Shown here: positions 53,941-56,386 of the stretch, piece by piece
Position numbering within the stretch: the stretch's first letter is position 1
How the letters are laid out: each line of letters starts with the position of its first letter
From: Prevotella pallens ATCC 700821
Lineage (GTDB): Bacteria; Bacteroidota; Bacteroidia; Bacteroidales; Bacteroidaceae
Assembly (NCBI RefSeq): GCF_000220255.1
Contig: NZ_GL982514.1
Coordinates: 269,791 to 326,176 of the forward strand
Length of the DNA stretch: 56,386 nucleotides
Reading direction: 5' to 3'
The notes under the pieces: model-generated
What the model was told of the DNA's origin: nothing
Database searches by the model: none
The model's input: the letters and a program-made list of their open reading frames with translations, nothing else
Made by a program: the position numbers and the translations under genes

Positions 53941-55608
53941 ATGAAACCAATAAAAATATTCTCTATTCTTCTAATGCTCTGTCTGGGCATTGCCACTGCA
54001 GCAACAGCACAACCAGCGGCTGTAAAAAAGGCTGCAAACACAACCTTTACTCTCACCACCTTCGATGCAAAAGGTTCCATTCTCTCCACGTCTAATGGTG
54101 TTTTCGTCTCAAACAATGGCATTTGTGTTAGCACATGGAAACCTTTTGTGGGGGCTATGAAAGCTGAAGTTACCGATAACAACGGACAAAAATATAGTGT
54201 GGAAACAATATTGGGAGCAAACGAGCTTTACGATGTGGCAAAGTTTAAGATAACAGCCAAAACTAATGCTGCTCTGTTTGCACCATCGGTTGTTGCCAAT
54301 TCAGCTGCATGGATTGTTATGCCCTCACAAGCTGGCGCCCCTATAAAAGCTAATATAGATAAGGTGGAAAAATTTATGACGAAGTATAACTACTGTGTGC
54401 TTTCCACAACTGCCTCTGAAAAATATAACGGGGCACCGGTGCTGAACGATAAAGGACAAATAGTAGGCATTTACAATAGCAACGGAACTCTGCAAAGTGC
54501 TACCGATGCAAAATATGCCAACGACTTTGTGCTAACTGGTCTTTCTCAAAACGATCCTACGCTCTTACAGTCTGGAATTAGAATAGCATTACCGCAACAG
54601 CCCGACGAGGCTATTATTGCATTAATGTTGTCTGCAACAAAAATAGAGTCGCTCAGAATGGCTACCATTAACGATTTTCTGCAAAAGTTTCCTACGCTGA
54701 ATAATGGTTACGTTACATTGGCTACTAAACTTTTAGCAAATGGAGAGGTTGCCGAAGCTGATAAGACATTGCAACAAGCTATAGCTAAAACTACTGCTAA
54801 AGACGAAGCACACTATAACTATGGTAGACTAATTTTTCAGGGTGTAACAACGGCTGCCATCGCCGATAAGGCAAAAGCACAAGGCTGGACTTTAGATAAG
54901 GCTATGAACGAGGCTAACGAGGCTTATAAACTTAATCCTGCTCCTGTATACAAACATCTTCAGGCTCAAATTGTTTACACAAAAGGCAATTACCAACAAG
55001 CATATACCGACTTCGAAGCGCTTACAAATACGCCTATTAAAAATCCCGAACTATACTTAGAAATGGCGCAATGCCAAGAAAAACTTAATGCAAGCAACGA
55101 GGCTGTTCTTGCATTGCTGAACCAATGTGTTGAACTATGCGACACGCCATATATGGAAACATCGTCTCCTTATTTCTTGGCGCGCGCACAGCAATTTAAC
55201 AAAATGGGAAAGTATCGCGATGCTATGAAAGACCTCTATGTGTACGAATATCTTAATCAAGGCACTTTAGAGGCTGATTTCTACTATTTGCGCGAACAGA
55301 TAGAAGTAAAGGGAAAGTTGTGGCAACAAGCTCTACAAGATATTCTGATAGCTGCTCGACTCGATCCGGCTGAACCTATCTACTGCGCCGAAGCGGCTAA
55401 TTTGCTGCTACGACTAAACAAGTTAGACGAGGCTATTATTGCTGCCAAACAAGCAATTGCTTTAAAAGACGACTATGCAGAGGCTTATCTTGTTCTTGGC
55501 ATTGCACAGTGTAAAAACAATCAGAAACAGGAGGGTATTGCCAATATCGAAAAAGCGAAGAACTTAGGAAATACGCAAGCCGACTCGTTCCTTAATCAGT
55601 TTAAGTAG
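53941..55608 (+). CDS. Trypsin-like protease homologue with TPR repeats, probably inactive
   Basis: 555 residues. A signal peptide (1-23) is followed by a trypsin/HtrA-like domain (about 30-215) and then helical TPR-type repeats (about 225-555). In the protease part, the usual catalytic His region reads NNGICVSTWKPF with no His, and the Ser region reads NGAPVLNDKGQIVGI where active enzymes have GNSGGPL. The Asp-containing ELYDVAKFKI is kept. Thus two of three catalytic residues appear lost. It may be a scaffold in the periplasm. It begins 14 bases after recN and ends the run. Confidence 0.85.
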   Translation: MKPIKIFSILLMLCLGIATAATAQPAAVKKAANTTFTLTTFDAKGSILSTSNGVFVSNNGICVSTWKPFVGAMKAEVTDNNGQKYSVETILGANELYDVAKFKITAKTNAALFAPSVVANSAAWIVMPSQAGAPIKANIDKVEKFMTKYNYCVLSTTASEKYNGAPVLNDKGQIVGIYNSNGTLQSATDAKYANDFVLTGLSQNDPTLLQSGIRIALPQQPDEAIIALMLSATKIESLRMATINDFLQKFPTLNNGYVTLATKLLANGEVAEADKTLQQAIAKTTAKDEAHYNYGRLIFQGVTTAAIADKAKAQGWTLDKAMNEANEAYKLNPAPVYKHLQAQIVYTKGNYQQAYTDFEALTNTPIKNPELYLEMAQCQEKLNASNEAVLALLNQCVELCDTPYMETSSPYFLARAQQFNKMGKYRDAMKDLYVYEYLNQGTLEADFYYLREQIEVKGKLWQQALQDILIAARLDPAEPIYCAEAANLLLRLNKLDEAIIAAKQAIALKDDYAEAYLVLGIAQCKNNQKQEGIANIEKAKNLGNTQADSFLNQFK

Positions 55609-55784
55609 AATGTGTAGACTGCTCTGTTTGTCTGCCTTTATTGTACGAAACTTAATATATAACGCACTACACACACACCTTACTGTATGTGGCTTGCAGC
55701 TTATAACTGTTGGTTTTGCCCTATACGTAAATCTGTTAATAGGTACGAATAAAGAGGCGCGAACTAAAAAACTTTACTATTCTT

Positions 55785-55815
55785 TTGGTGAAAACGAATA
55801 AAAGCCGTACTTTTG
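55785..55815 (+). promoter_or_regulatory. Promoter of tRNA-Arg
   Basis: TTG at 55785-55787 and TACTTTTG at 55808-55815 are 20 bases apart, 13 bases before the mature tRNA start. Confidence 0.75.
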
Positions 55816-55828
55816 CAGCCGAATTGTT

Positions 55829-55903
55829 GGTTCCGTAGCTCAGTTGGATTAGAGCAACAGCCTTCTAAGCTGTGGGTCTTGGGTTCGAACCCCAACGGAA
55901 TCA
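55829..55903 (+). tRNA. tRNA-Arg(UCU)
   Basis: 75 bases. A 7-base acceptor stem (one G-U pair), GCTC/GAGC D stem, ACAGC/GCTGT anticodon stem with loop CTTCTAA (anticodon TCT), and TTGGG-TTCGAAC-CCCAA T arm. The 3' CCA is not encoded. A CACTTTT/AAAAGTG hairpin and T-rich sequence follow. Two broken mobile pieces lie downstream. Confidence 0.95.
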
Positions 55904-56058
55904 CTTTTTGAAAAGTGCTTAATTACCTTATAATTAGGCTCTTTTTAAAATAAAAGACATACAGCCGTTGAATATCAACGAATAAAAAAAACTTGTTTTC
56001 TGTCCAAATTTGGACGTATAAGCGAACATTTTTTATTCGTTTTCTAAATTTTAAAACA

Positions 56059-56205
56059 ATGGCAACAATAAAATTAGCTTTGTTAAAGCACACGCAAGCA
56101 AAAGATGGCACGTATAAAATACGTATTGCCGTAGGACATAAGAATACCACACACTACATCATTACAAAATATAACGGCTCAGTAGGAAAACGGGGTCAGT
56201 CCTAA
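56059..56205 (+). pseudogene. Truncated tyrosine-type integrase, N-terminal arm only
   Basis: 48 residues starting MATIKLALLKHTQAKDGTYK and ending in a foreign tail (GSVGKRGQS). The start matches the arm-binding domain of Bacteroidetes tyrosine recombinases. Normal similarity ends near residue 38 (IITKY), after which an insertion seems to begin. No catalytic domain follows in the window. Its place after tRNA-Arg fits an element that used the tRNA as its attachment site. Confidence 0.65.
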
Positions 56206-56386
56206 AACCCAGTTGCAAGTCTATACTCTTAAGCATATAATTTCATAAGTAGTCCACCCTTAAAAGCCTAATATTCCTCTGATTCATAGTATATTATGCT
56301 ATAAATTATTTGCAAATATCTGCAAGTTTTTGTACCTTTACACTATAATTCTTGCAGATATTTATGCTTAAACGTACATCTAAACA
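56180..56386 (+). mobile_element. Possible insertion sequence, left part
   Basis: The sequence after the integrase break holds a 13-base perfect inverted repeat, AAATATCTGCAAG (56314-56326) with CTTGCAGATATTT (56351-56363). It frames a promoter-like segment, and ATG at 56364 begins a frame MLKRTSK... running off the window. This may be a transposase start of an IS that interrupted the integrase; the left end is not exactly defined. Confidence 0.4.

Overview
The window looks like chromosome of a low-GC member of Bacteroidales, most probably an oral Prevotella of the P. intermedia group. Promoters follow the Bacteroidetes pattern (TTTG at -33, about 20 bases, TAnnTTTG at -7). Secreted proteins end in short sorting-type tails, and a C10 cysteine protease with the size and active-site spacing of interpain A is present. 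The genus assignment is inferred from gene content, not from a marker gene search.

Layout. 0.6-5.6 kb, minus strand: queG, a NodB-type deacetylase and a large DUF2723 membrane protein. 6.3-9.3 kb, minus strand: an SGNH esterase and a secreted two-repeat protein. 9.3-11.6 kb: a gene-poor stretch full of repeats. 11.6-13.1 kb, minus strand: panB and a HAD phosphatase. These diverge from a plus-strand run: DUF3298 lipoprotein, rsmG, an MBL hydrolase and ruvC. 16-29 kb: a surface/secretion island with a small secreted protein, two paralogous adhesin-like proteins, a DUF389 membrane protein and the C10 protease. 29-36 kb: a GH18-NodB-GT2 fusion, an FMN/4Fe-4S membrane protein and an LplA-LipA fusion. 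36.6-40.5 kb, minus strand: trxB, two deoxynucleoside kinases and a PafA-like phosphatase. 40.6-47.8 kb: a Nim-like flavoprotein, an M3 peptidase, an SDR, a deletion-broken outer-membrane protein, an HU-like protein and a DUF3127 SSB-like protein. 48-55.6 kb, plus strand: dnaN, a DEDDh exonuclease, coaBC, DUF4835, recN and a protease-like TPR protein. The window ends with tRNA-Arg(UCU), followed by a broken integrase and what looks like the start of a second inserted element.

The most unusual signal is non-coding. Several intergenic regions are built on an exact 22-base module. One set (1-530, 5.87-6.2 kb, 9.62-10.3 kb, 11.0-11.47 kb) combines 22-base units of the form A5-N5-T5-g-N5-c, or units with an ACACATTYG-like core, with GC-rich inverted motifs of GGGC/GCCC type. 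Homologous copies differ by exactly 44 bases. A second, unrelated set (16.94, 29.16, 36.42 and 45.04 kb) has tandem 22-base units centred on the palindrome CAGATATCTG, with 12 variable bases between. Palindrome-preserving double substitutions occur in two of these arrays. I know of no named element matching either set. They deserve a genome-wide search.

Functionally the genes are mostly household (queuosine, pantothenate/CoA, lipoate, thioredoxin, nucleotide salvage, replication clamp, recombination repair) with an envelope and secretion component. The secreted adhesins and C10 protease share leader sequence and sorting tails, so they probably act together at the cell surface.
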